Source: Actinomycetes bacterium (GTDB taxonomy: Bacteria; Actinomycetota; Actinomycetes; Mycobacteriales; Mycobacteriaceae). From it: a stretch of 16,802 nucleotides of DNA. Below are positions 1-7,237 of this stretch, in pieces. The notes beneath the pieces were generated by a model. The model saw only the letters and a list, made by a program, of their open reading frames with translations, was not told where the DNA came from and made no database searches. Position numbers and translations under genes: made by a program. Position 1 is the first letter of the stretch; each line of letters begins with the position of its first letter. The DNA is taken from NCBI GenBank assembly GCA_022600695.1, contig JAHZJY010000366.1:1-16802 (forward strand), given 5' to 3'.

Positions 1-590
1 CCCGGAGTGCCGCGGACGAAGGATTTCAGCACCATGTCGAGGAAGCGCCGCGAGGTGGTGAGCTCGGACTCCAGCAGGACCCCGGACAGGAACGGGCGCA
101 GTACCCGCTCCATCAGCGTGCGATCCGCACCGGCCCGGCGCAGTGCCTCCTCGGTGGTCACGTCGGGTTCGCGGTGCAGCGATGCGGCGGACCGGACGGC
201 CCGGGAGACGGCGTAGGCGCCGAAGCGGGCCGTCGACACCGGTGAACCGATCCGCGCCAGCAGCGACGGGACGGCCCAGGAGGGCTCGCGGCGTGGATCG
301 GCGACGCGGTCCACCCGACGGTGCCCGCCCCGGCTGATCACGATGCGCGCACCCGCGATGAAGGGCTTGAGGTCCAGGGCGTCGTGGTCGAGGACACGAG
401 CGCCCTCGGGGTAGGCCGGGTTGTAGAGCTGGAAGCCGCGATCGAAGCGGTAACCATCGACGAGGTCGGTGCGCATCCGTCCACCCACGCCATCGGAGGC
501 CTCGAGCACCGTGACCTCGACACCGTGCCGGTTGAGGTGACGGGCGGCGGCCAGGCCACTCAGCCCTGCTCCGACGACGATGACGGCCAT
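1..590 (-). CDS. FAD-dependent oxidoreductase (amine oxidase/phytoene desaturase-like), partial
   Basis: The frame is open from an ATG at 590 to the left window edge (196 codons seen), so the C-terminus is missing. The N-terminus carries the dinucleotide-binding fold: MAVIVVGAGLSGLAAARHL has GxGxxG at residues 7-12, the acidic end of strand 2 is E30 (VTVLEAS), and GGRMRT follows at 36-41. This arrangement is typical of FAD-containing amine oxidases and phytoene-desaturase-like proteins, which oxidise substrates with a flavin cofactor. The substrate cannot be told from this part. The ATG is the only start that preserves the first beta strand; I see no strong ribosome binding site before it. 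It lies downstream of the universal stress protein on the same strand, separated by three 53-bp repeats, so co-transcription is possible but unproven. The family call is firm; the specific function is unknown. Confidence 0.85.
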   Translation of the reverse strand, partial: MAVIVVGAGLSGLAAARHLNRHGVEVTVLEASDGVGGRMRTDLVDGYRFDRGFQLYNPAYPEGARVLDHDALDLKPFIAGARIVISRGGHRRVDRVADPRREPSWAVPSLLARIGSPVSTARFGAYAVSRAVRSAASLHREPDVTTEEALRRAGADRTLMERVLRPFLSGVLLESELTTSRRFLDMVLKSFVRGTP

Positions 591-616
591 GGCGCCAAGG
601 CTAGCCGGGTCACCGG

Positions 617-775
617 CCCAACCCGACTGCCCGGCTCCTCAGCCGGCTGGCGCCGTCATCGTCACCGCGCCCAACCCGACTGCCCGGCTCCTCAGCCGGC
701 TGGCGCCGTCATCGTCACCGCGCCCAACCCGACTGCCCGGCTCCTCAGCCGGCTGGCGCCGTCATCGTCACCGCG
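617..775. repeat. Three perfect 53-bp tandem repeats (MIRU/VNTR-like)
   Basis: Copies are 617-669, 670-722 and 723-775, identical to each other. Each contains the inverted repeat CCGGCT-CCTC-AGCCGG (631-646, 684-699, 737-752), able to form a 6-bp stem with a 4-nt loop. On the minus strand, the direction of both neighbouring genes, each unit holds TGA, two bases, then ATG opening a six-codon minicistron (MTAPAG) that ends at TGA. The TGA of the rightmost copy is the stop codon of the universal stress protein. The size and the position over a stop codon between same-strand genes resemble mycobacterial interspersed repetitive units. Sequence identity with a known MIRU was not tested. Confidence 0.95.
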
Positions 776-1649
776 CGACGATCACCGGCATCCGGGCCGC
801 GTGGATCACCGCGGTGCTCACCGACCCGAGCAGCATGCCGGCGAAGCCGCCCCGCCCGCGGCTGCCCACCACCAGAAGCTGGGCCGATTCGGCCTGCTCG
901 AGCAACTGATGGGCCGGCCGGTCGGCAACGACCACCCGGCGCACCAGCACATCGGGATAACGCTCCTGCCAGCCCGCCAGCCGCTCGCTGAGGGTCGTCT
1001 CGCCCACCGCCTGCAGCTGTGACCAGTCCACACCGGGAAACTCGAATACCCCGGAGTCACTCCAGGCATGTACGGCCACCAGGTCGACACCACGGAACGA
1101 CGCCTGCTCGAACGCGATCGCCACGGCAGTGTCGGAGGCCGGTGAGCCGTCCACCCCGACGACCACCGGCGCCTGGGACGGATGCGGCATCAGCGGATCC
1201 TCATCGTGGATGATCGCCACCGGACACTTCGCGTGGTGCACCAGGCCGGTACTGATGGATCCCAGCAACCCGCGGGCAAACGCACCGCGGCCCCGGGAAC
1301 CCACCACGATCAGTTGCGCCTCGGTCGACAGGTCGGCCAGCACCGGAACCGACGACCCGGCGACCATATCGGTGCTCACCTCGACCGGGGTGCCACCGCC
1401 GGCCTCCTGCACCGTCTTCAGGGCGGCGTCGAGCAGCAGCCGCCCCTCCTCCTCCTGCCATTCCGCATAGCCGGCGGGCATCGGCACTTCCGGGAAGGCC
1501 ATCACAGCCGGCGGGGTCAGGACGTGAACAAGCTTGAGGGCGGTACCGCGCCGGGCGGCGTCACGCGCCGCCCAGTCGACTGCCACCTTCGACGCCGACG
1601 ACCCGTCCACACCCACAACGACCGGCGCAGTGCTTGCCGCAGTTGACAT
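768..1649 (-). CDS. Tandem-domain universal stress protein (Rv2005c-like)
   Basis: The product has 293 residues with two UspA domains, roughly 8-148 and 160-293. Each starts with VVVGVDGS and ends with the ATP-binding pattern G-2x-G-9x-G-S: G117/G120/G130-S in the first and G262/G265/G275-S in the second. Such soluble cytoplasmic proteins bind ATP and are produced under hypoxia or stress; in M. tuberculosis several belong to the DosR regulon. I chose the ATG at 1649 because AGAGGAG lies just before it; an in-frame ATG at 1664 would add five residues and would itself overlap the ribosome binding site. The stop codon lies in the first 53-bp repeat. The gene is divergent from the trehalose fusion protein, as Rv2005c is from Rv2006. 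A DosR-like palindrome and a TAAACT -10 candidate lie upstream. Family call secure; regulation inferred. Confidence 0.93.
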   Translation of the reverse strand: MSTAASTAPVVVGVDGSSASKVAVDWAARDAARRGTALKLVHVLTPPAVMAFPEVPMPAGYAEWQEEEGRLLLDAALKTVQEAGGGTPVEVSTDMVAGSSVPVLADLSTEAQLIVVGSRGRGAFARGLLGSISTGLVHHAKCPVAIIHDEDPLMPHPSQAPVVVGVDGSPASDTAVAIAFEQASFRGVDLVAVHAWSDSGVFEFPGVDWSQLQAVGETTLSERLAGWQERYPDVLVRRVVVADRPAHQLLEQAESAQLLVVGSRGRGGFAGMLLGSVSTAVIHAARMPVIVAR

Positions 1650-1674
1650 TTCGCTCCTCTTCATCGCGTTCTGT

Positions 1675-1680
1675 AGTTTA
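1675..1680 (-). promoter_or_regulatory. Candidate -10 box of the universal stress protein gene
   Basis: TAAACT on the minus strand fits the mycobacterial TANNNT -10 pattern. It predicts transcription starting near 1668, giving a leader of about 18 nt that carries the AGAGGAG ribosome binding site. The DosR-like palindrome would then be centred near -42. Confidence 0.4.
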
Positions 1681-1702
1681 AGGTTCCGGGTTCCGCACCA
1701 TC

Positions 1703-1718
1703 AGGGGCCTTGGACCCT
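1703..1718 (-). promoter_or_regulatory. Possible DosR-type operator between the stress protein and otsB1
   Basis: On the minus strand it reads AGGGTCCAAGGCCCCT, an imperfect palindrome with 6 of 8 symmetric pairs. It recalls GGGTC-n-GGxCCC-type DosR boxes in dormancy promoters such as hspX (from memory). Its centre is about 61 bp upstream of the stress protein start and about 82 bp upstream of otsB1. It is degenerate compared with the consensus GGGACT-AGTCCC, so the assignment rests partly on the gene type. Confidence 0.38.
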
Positions 1719-1779
1719 ATCGTTGCGCCAGAATGCCCGATCGGCCCCGGACTTGCCGAATACCCGCACCGACGTGACA

Positions 1780-1785
1780 TATCGT
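1780..1785 (+). promoter_or_regulatory. Candidate -10 box for a leaderless otsB1 transcript
   Basis: TATCGT matches TANNNT and ends 7 nt before the ATG at 1793, so the predicted transcription start falls on or next to the start codon. The lack of a ribosome binding site before this ATG agrees with a leaderless mRNA, which is common in mycobacteria. Confidence 0.4.
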
Positions 1786-1792
1786 CGAACTC

Positions 1793-4700
1793 ATGATCAG
1801 CGAGCACCGGTTCGGCGAACAATCCGAGGTGATTGATTCCGGTCAGCGGGTGCGGATCGATCCGCGTTTCCACGACGGCGTCCTGTTCGACCTCGACGGA
1901 GTCATCACCGACACCGCCTCGCTGCACGCCACGGCCTGGGCGGGCATGTTCGATGAGTACCTCAGCCGCCGGCCGAGATCTGGCGCCGAGAATCATGGTC
2001 CGTTCACCCCCGCCGACTACCGCCATTTCATCGACGGTAAACCGCGTTACGACGGCGTGCGGGATTTTCTGGCGTCCCGCGGGGTCTCGTTGCCGTGGGG
2101 CAGCACCGCAGACTCCGCCGCGCTGGAGACCGTCTGCGGCCTCGGCAACCGGAAGCAGGAACTCTTCACCGCGGCAATCGCCGCCGGAGTGCCGGTTTTC
2201 GGCTCCACCGTCGCGCTGGTCCGACAGCTCATCGAGGCGGGCGTGCGGGTGGCGGTTTTCTCGGCCAGCCGAAACTGCGCGACCGTGCTGGCATCGGCAG
2301 GGGTCTCGGAGCTGTTCGAGGCCCGGGTCGACGGCGTGGTCGCCGACGAACTCGACCTCCCCGGTAAACCGGACCCCGCCATGCTGCTGGAGGCGGCCCG
2401 ACGGCTCGGCATCCGGCCGGGTCGCGCGGTGGTGGTCGAGGACTCCGAAGCCGGGGTGATCGCCGGGCGCGCCGGCGGTTTCGGCCTGGTGATCGGCGTC
2501 GACCGCAGCGGGGCGGCCGGCCCTCGGCTGCAGGAGTGCGGCGCCGACGTGGTGGTCGGCGACCTCGCTGAGGTGCTGGTGCGCAGCATCGATCGACGGA
2601 TGTCCAGCCTTCCGGATGCGTTGGCCTCGTTCGACCAACTCGCCGGGGTGGTGGGAGCACGGCGCCCGGCGATCTTCTTCGACTTCGATGGCACGCTGTC
2701 CGATATCGTCGATGATCCCGCCGCCGCCGGCCTGGTGCCGGGGGCCGGCCGGGCCCTGCAGTCGCTCGCGGCGCTGTATCCGGTCGCGGTGCTGTCCGGA
2801 CGCGATCTGGAAGACGTTCGGTCCAGGGTCGGCCTACCCGGGCTGTGGTATGCCGGCAGCCACGGATTCGAGATGGTCGGACCGGACGGCACCTATCACC
2901 GCAACGAGACCGCGTCGGCGGCCATTCCGGTCCTGGCCGATGTGGCCGCGGAACTCACCGAGCGGCTGGCCCCGATTTCCGGAGTCAGGGTGGAGCACAA
3001 GCGATATGCCGTCGCGGTGCACTATCGCAACGCCGCGCCGGAGTCCGCGACGGCGGTCACGGCCGCGGTACACGACGTCGGAAGCCGCAACGGCCTCAAG
3101 GTGACCTCGGGCCGCAAGGTTGTTGAGCTGCGTCCGAACCTGGACTGGGACAAAGGCAAGACCCTGCAGTGGATCGTCGACCAGGTGACCGGCGAGGAGC
3201 CGTTGCTGCCGATCTTCGTCGGCGATGACCTCACCGATGAGGACGGGTTTGATGCGGTCCTGCACGACGGGGTCGGAATCGTCGTGAGTCACGTCGAGGA
3301 CGGCGACCGGGCGACCGCCGCGCGGTTCAGCCTGACCGACCCGGACCACGTCCGTGAGTTCATCGAGAAACTGGTCGCGCAGTGCGATATCGACCGTCAG
3401 ATGATGTCCAGCCCCTGGTCTTTCACTTTCGGCGGGTACCTCCCCGACCAGGAGCGGCTCCGCGAGGCGCTGTGCGCGGTCGGCAACGGCTACCGGGCCA
3501 CCCGCGGTTGCGCCCCGGAATCCGACGCCGGGACGTTTCACTACCCCGGCACCTACGCCGCCGGTCTCTACAACCGGCTCGGCGACACGGTGTCCGGTAT
3601 GGCGATCGAGAACGAGAGCCTGGTCAACCTGCCGAACTGGCTGTCGCTGAAGTTCCGCATCGACGGCGGCGACTGGTTCGACCCGGACTCCGCGGAATTG
3701 CTCTCCTATCGCCAGAACATGGACCTGCGGCAGGCCGAACTGACCCGCGAATTCCGGTTCCGCGACCCGGCCGGACGGACCACCAGCGTGGTCCAGCGAC
3801 GTATCGCCGCCATGCACTTACCGCACGCCTGCGCCCTGGAGACGACGCTCTTCGCCGAAGACTGGTCGGGCACTGTCGAATTCCTGTCGATGATCGACGG
3901 CGATGTGCGCAACTCCGGGGTGCAGCGCTACCGAGCGCTGTCCGATGACCATCTGGTCGCCACCTCCACGACAGAGCTCACCGACGACTCGGCGCTGCTG
4001 GTGTGCGAGACGGTGCAGTCGCGGGTTCCGATCGCGATCGCGGCCCGCACCACGGTGTGGCGGGGCGGAGCCGCGGCGACCGCCGATATGCGCTTCGTCG
4101 ACGAGCCGCGGCGGGCCGGCCACGACGTGGTGGTGCGGGTCGACGCCGGCGAATCGGTCACCGTCGAGAAGATGGCCGCCATCTTCACCGGCCGTGATCA
4201 GGCCATCTCCGAGCCCGGGGATGCCGCGACCCGACTGCTTTCCCAGCTGGGCCGATACGGGGAACTTCGGGACGGTCACATCCGGGAGTGGGCACATCTG
4301 TGGGAACGCTTCGATATCGCCTTCGAGGACAACCCCGACGCGCTCCGGGTGGTCCGACTGCACATGATGCAGTTGTTGCAGACCGTGCCCAACCGCGCCG
4401 AGGATCTCGATGCCGGGGTACCCGCCCGCGGTCTGCACGGGGAGGCCTACCGCGGCCATATCTTCTGGGACGAGTTATTCGTCTTCCCAGTGCTCAACCT
4501 CCGGTCCCCCGTCACCACCCGCTCCCTGCTGCGTTACCGGTTCCGTCGGCTGCCGGAGGCCCGCCGAGCCGCCCGGGAGGCCGGGTACGCCGGTGCGATG
4601 TTCCCGTGGCAATCCGGCAGCGACGGCCGCGAGGAGAGCCAGAAGTTGCACCTGAACCCGAACTCCGGCCGCTGGAACCCGGATGCCAGCGCCCGCGCGC

Positions 4701-5821
4701 ATCACATCGGGATCGCGGTGGCCCACAACGTGTGGCAGTACTACCAGGTGACCGGCGATCTGCGCTATCTCATCGAGAACGGCGCGGAGATGCTCGCCGA
4801 AATCGCCCGGTTCTGGGTGAGCCGCGCGGAGTTCGACCAGACCAAGGGCCGTTATGTGATCCGCGGCGTCATCGGGCCCGACGAGTTCCATTCCGGCTAT
4901 CCGGATCGACCCTATGACGGTATCGACAACAACGCCTACACGAACGTGATGGCGGTGTGGGTGATCGTGCGGGCACTGGACGCACTGGACGCACTGCCGT
5001 TGCGCAATCGGCTGGATGTGATGGAGACCCTCGGTATCCGGGGCCGCGAACTGATGCTGTGGGACGAGGTGAGCAGGCGGATGTATGTGCCGTTCCACGC
5101 CGCCCCCGGGGACGGCCCGGAGCCCGATCGACTGGTGATCAGCCAGTTCGAGGGTTACGCCGATCTGTTGGAACTGGACTGGCACGGCCTGCGTGAACGG
5201 CACGGCAATATCCAGCGGCTGGACCGGATCCTGGAGGCCGACAACGACAGCGTGAACCGGTACAAGGCCTCCAAACAGGCCGACGCGCTGATGCTTTTCT
5301 ATCTGCTGTCGGCCGACGAGTTGCGGGAGATGTTCGCTCGCATGGGATATCGGTTCACCCCCGAGCAGATCCCCAGGACCGTCGAGTACTACGTGCATCG
5401 GACCTCACACGGCTCGACACTGAGCGGGGTGGTGCATGCCTGGGTGCTGGCCCGGGGTAACCGCAAACGCGCGATGCGGTATTTCCAGCAGGTGCTGGCC
5501 TCCGATGTCGCCGATATTCAGGGCGGCACCACCGCAGAGGGCATCCACATCGCTGCGATGGCCGGCAGTATTGACCTTCTGCAGCGGTGCTTCACCGGGC
5601 TGGAGACCCGCGCGGACCGGTTGATCCTCAACCCCGCCTGGCCGGAAAGCCTTGGTGCACTCCGAATGCCGATCTACTACCGGGGATACCGGCTGCATTT
5701 GACGGTCATCGGCCGCAGCGCCGAACTCAGCGCCGAACCGGTCGCCTGTCCACCCATCGAAGTGGAATGCCGGGGACAGGTCGAGACCCTCAAGCCGGGA
5801 ACGTCGTTGTATTTCCAGTGA
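1793..5821 (+). CDS. otsB1: Trimodular trehalose protein: beta-PGM / trehalose-6-P phosphatase / GH65 phosphorylase (OtsB1 type)
   Basis: The 1342-residue protein has three modules. Residues about 25-260 are a HAD beta-phosphoglucomutase (VLFDLDGVITDT, D33/D35; KPDPAML and VVEDSEAG later). Residues about 290-535 are trehalose-6-phosphate phosphatase (AIFFDFDGTLSD, D297/D299; FVGDDLTDEDGF at 476-487). Residues about 541-1342 are a GH65 trehalose/maltose-type phosphorylase, with presumed general acid E1031 in GPDEFH and a phosphate-binding loop SHGSTLSG starting at S1205. M. tuberculosis OtsB1 (Rv2006) has nearly the same length, about 1327 residues. All visible catalytic motifs look intact. 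Together the modules could convert trehalose-6-P to trehalose, then to glucose and beta-glucose-1-P, then to glucose-6-P. No signal peptide is seen, so it should be cytoplasmic. A short 9-bp internal repeat near 4974-4995 encodes ALDALDAL. The GH65 substrate could also be another alpha-glucoside such as kojibiose. Confidence 0.93.
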   Translation: MISEHRFGEQSEVIDSGQRVRIDPRFHDGVLFDLDGVITDTASLHATAWAGMFDEYLSRRPRSGAENHGPFTPADYRHFIDGKPRYDGVRDFLASRGVSLPWGSTADSAALETVCGLGNRKQELFTAAIAAGVPVFGSTVALVRQLIEAGVRVAVFSASRNCATVLASAGVSELFEARVDGVVADELDLPGKPDPAMLLEAARRLGIRPGRAVVVEDSEAGVIAGRAGGFGLVIGVDRSGAAGPRLQECGADVVVGDLAEVLVRSIDRRMSSLPDALASFDQLAGVVGARRPAIFFDFDGTLSDIVDDPAAAGLVPGAGRALQSLAALYPVAVLSGRDLEDVRSRVGLPGLWYAGSHGFEMVGPDGTYHRNETASAAIPVLADVAAELTERLAPISGVRVEHKRYAVAVHYRNAAPESATAVTAAVHDVGSRNGLKVTSGRKVVELRPNLDWDKGKTLQWIVDQVTGEEPLLPIFVGDDLTDEDGFDAVLHDGVGIVVSHVEDGDRATAARFSLTDPDHVREFIEKLVAQCDIDRQMMSSPWSFTFGGYLPDQERLREALCAVGNGYRATRGCAPESDAGTFHYPGTYAAGLYNRLGDTVSGMAIENESLVNLPNWLSLKFRIDGGDWFDPDSAELLSYRQNMDLRQAELTREFRFRDPAGRTTSVVQRRIAAMHLPHACALETTLFAEDWSGTVEFLSMIDGDVRNSGVQRYRALSDDHLVATSTTELTDDSALLVCETVQSRVPIAIAARTTVWRGGAAATADMRFVDEPRRAGHDVVVRVDAGESVTVEKMAAIFTGRDQAISEPGDAATRLLSQLGRYGELRDGHIREWAHLWERFDIAFEDNPDALRVVRLHMMQLLQTVPNRAEDLDAGVPARGLHGEAYRGHIFWDELFVFPVLNLRSPVTTRSLLRYRFRRLPEARRAAREAGYAGAMFPWQSGSDGREESQKLHLNPNSGRWNPDASARAHHIGIAVAHNVWQYYQVTGDLRYLIENGAEMLAEIARFWVSRAEFDQTKGRYVIRGVIGPDEFHSGYPDRPYDGIDNNAYTNVMAVWVIVRALDALDALPLRNRLDVMETLGIRGRELMLWDEVSRRMYVPFHAAPGDGPEPDRLVISQFEGYADLLELDWHGLRERHGNIQRLDRILEADNDSVNRYKASKQADALMLFYLLSADELREMFARMGYRFTPEQIPRTVEYYVHRTSHGSTLSGVVHAWVLARGNRKRAMRYFQQVLASDVADIQGGTTAEGIHIAAMAGSIDLLQRCFTGLETRADRLILNPAWPESLGALRMPIYYRGYRLHLTVIGRSAELSAEPVACPPIEVECRGQVETLKPGTSLYFQ

Positions 5822-6542
5822 CGCGGCGGGCATCGTCCGCTGCCCGCCCCAGTCGGACCAGCATCTGTGGATGGCCACTGGTCCCGAACACGTCGGCGCG
5901 CACCGCCGCCCGGATGTCGGGCAGTTCGAGGGGTTCAGTCATCGGGCAGCTGGCCAGCCCCATCGCGGTCGCCGAGAGCAGCACCAGGCTGGTGGCCTCC
6001 CCCGCACGCAACCGGGCGAGATCATCGTCGGTCTCGGTACCCAACGCGATGACGACGGCGTTGTCCTGCCGTAGTTCGGGATCGATCTGGCGCAACATCA
6101 CCCCGGCGCGTGCGGCGCGCGCTCCCATCAATGCGATATCGCCCCACGGGACCGGCCAGGAGGCATAGGCGCGACGGTCGGTCCGGCGGCGGGCGATCGC
6201 CGCGGCCAGCGTCATGTCCAGTTCGCCCGGGGACTGCGGAATGACCTCGACGGCAGCCAGGTGGTTGGGTTCGACAGGGTCCGGTAAACGACGGACCCTC
6301 GCCCGCCAACCCATTGCGGCCAGCGCGACAGCGCAGTGATGCAGTGCCGCACCGCAACTCAGCAGTATGTCGCGCCGGTCGGGGTCGTCTCGCGGTGGTG
6401 AGCAGCCGGGATCGACGTAGAGATCAACCCGGTCCGGGCCGACCTGCCAGTTCCAGGGCTGCGCATCGTTCACCGACGGAGCCCGCGTGGCCAGGGCGAG
6501 AACTCCACGAAGGGTCTCAGCGTCCGGAAACTCCGCGCTCAT
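5790..6542 (-). CDS. Acg/Rv3131-like NAD(P)H nitroreductase family protein, internally shortened
   Basis: The 250-residue product starts MSAEFPDAETLRGVLALATR and carries motifs of the mycobacterial Acg/Rv3131 flavin family: RAPSVNDAQPWNW (20-32), LLSCGAALHH (60-69), ARRRTDRRAYASWPVP (117-132), ALGTETDD (166-173), RLRAGEAT and GLASCPMTEPLEL. Family members are usually about 330 residues. The missing residues are mostly a central block of about 65-75 between LRQIDPELRQ and DNAVVIALGT, plus a changed short C-terminal tail. Acg-family proteins bind FMN in the cytoplasm and are typically DosR-induced; whether they reduce nitro compounds is doubtful even for full-length members. The frame extends upstream to 6668, but that stretch is not family-like, so the ATG at 6542 is preferred. 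A DosR-like box lies at 6596-6615. The 3' end overlaps the convergent otsB1 by 32 bp. Confidence 0.88.
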   Translation of the reverse strand: MSAEFPDAETLRGVLALATRAPSVNDAQPWNWQVGPDRVDLYVDPGCSPPRDDPDRRDILLSCGAALHHCAVALAAMGWRARVRRLPDPVEPNHLAAVEVIPQSPGELDMTLAAAIARRRTDRRAYASWPVPWGDIALMGARAARAGVMLRQIDPELRQDNAVVIALGTETDDDLARLRAGEATSLVLLSATAMGLASCPMTEPLELPDIRAAVRADVFGTSGHPQMLVRLGRAADDARRVTGNTTTFPA

Positions 6543-6595
6543 GGCCGTCGGCCTCTGGTCATGGGCCCACTGTGGTCGAGTCCGTGACGGTACCG

Positions 6596-6615
6596 ACAGA
6601 GACGGAAGTCCCCAA
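6596..6615 (-). promoter_or_regulatory. Putative DosR box upstream of the Acg-like gene
   Basis: The minus strand reads TTGGGGACTTCCGTCTCTGT. The left half TTGGGGACTT matches the DosR consensus TTSGGGACTW, while the right half GTCTCT differs by one base from GTCCCT. It lies about 54-73 bp upstream of the ATG at 6542, a normal distance for DosR-activated genes, and the gene family is itself a classical DosR target. Confidence 0.5.
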
Positions 6616-6637
6616 CCCACAGGACGTCCGGGACGAT

Positions 6638-7237
6638 TTAGACGGGGGTGAACTCGGAGATGAGCCAACGGCCGTCGGAGTTCACCAGAGTCACCATGAC
6701 GCTACTGGTGGCCAGGGCCGGGGTGGGCCGATCCGTGCTGGTGGTGACCTGGTTGACGAAGACCAGCACTTCGGCCCGGCCGGGCCGGATCTGCGACACG
6801 GCCGCACGCGCGACGTTGGCCTCGGTCTTGACGCCCTTACCCCTGGTCGCCGGCGCGACCACCTTGTCGGTGAAATCGTCGTAGTAGCCGAGGAACGGCT
6901 CGGTCAGGTGCGACTTGGCGTCGGCCAGATCCTGGTCGAGGTTCTCCGGTGAGTAGGACAGCAGTGCCTCGGTGCCCTCCTTGGCGGCGGAAACGACCTG
7001 CTGTTGCGCGGCGGCGTCGGTGAGCCGGTCCGGGCGATACAGCCACCAGTAGACCGAGCCGGCCGCGACCGCAGACACCAGCAGCAGCGTCGCGGCCAGC
7101 ACCGACACCGGGCGGGCCCGGCACCAGTTCACGACGCGGCGCGCCGGTGGGTCGACCGGAACCGCGATGCCGGGTGGGCTCTCGACAGCCGTCGGGGTCT
7201 CGGCGTCCTCCGCGGCGGGCTTCTCAGGCGAACTCAT
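6638..7237 (-). CDS. Orphan Mce-associated membrane protein (downstream gene of a pair)
   Basis: The 199-residue protein has an acidic/Pro-rich cytoplasmic tail (1-33), one transmembrane helix (about 44-66, ending VYWWLYRP), and an outer domain that starts with an alpha-helical stretch and ends with beta strands (RAEVLVFVNQVTT, SSVMVTLVNSDGRWLISEFTPV). This is the layout of Mce-associated (Mam) proteins, VirB8-like partners that stabilise Mce lipid importers. No mce genes are in the window, so it would be an orphan Mam like OmamA/OmamB. The start ATG overlaps the stop of the upstream gene in the 4-bp ATGA arrangement, so the two are surely co-translated. The family is recognised from architecture and end motifs; which Mce complex it serves is unknown. 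Confidence 0.82.
   Translation of the reverse strand: MSSPEKPAAEDAETPTAVESPPGIAVPVDPPARRVVNWCRARPVSVLAATLLLVSAVAAGSVYWWLYRPDRLTDAAAQQQVVSAAKEGTEALLSYSPENLDQDLADAKSHLTEPFLGYYDDFTDKVVAPATRGKGVKTEANVARAAVSQIRPGRAEVLVFVNQVTTSTDRPTPALATSSVMVTLVNSDGRWLISEFTPV

Noticed and set aside
617..775. CRISPR array
   Set aside because: The repeats are directly adjacent with no spacers and no cas genes are present.
321..1022. Plus-strand open frame across the 53-bp repeats
   Set aside because: It is antisense to the oxidoreductase and stress protein; the 53-bp unit changes frame in each copy, so the apparent peptide repeats are artefacts.
1661..2638. Minus-strand open frame of 325 codons opposite otsB1
   Set aside because: Antisense to the well-supported beta-phosphoglucomutase module; composition is His/Arg/Gly-rich without recognisable motifs.
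2834..5398. Two minus-strand open frames (2834-3817 and 4475-5398)
   Set aside because: Both are mirror frames of the TPP and GH65 modules with no domain features or upstream signals.
6543..6668. N-terminal extension of the nitroreductase frame
   Set aside because: The extra 42 residues are Arg/Pro-rich, would cover the DosR-like box and overlap the Mam gene; the family N-terminus begins at the ATG at 6542.
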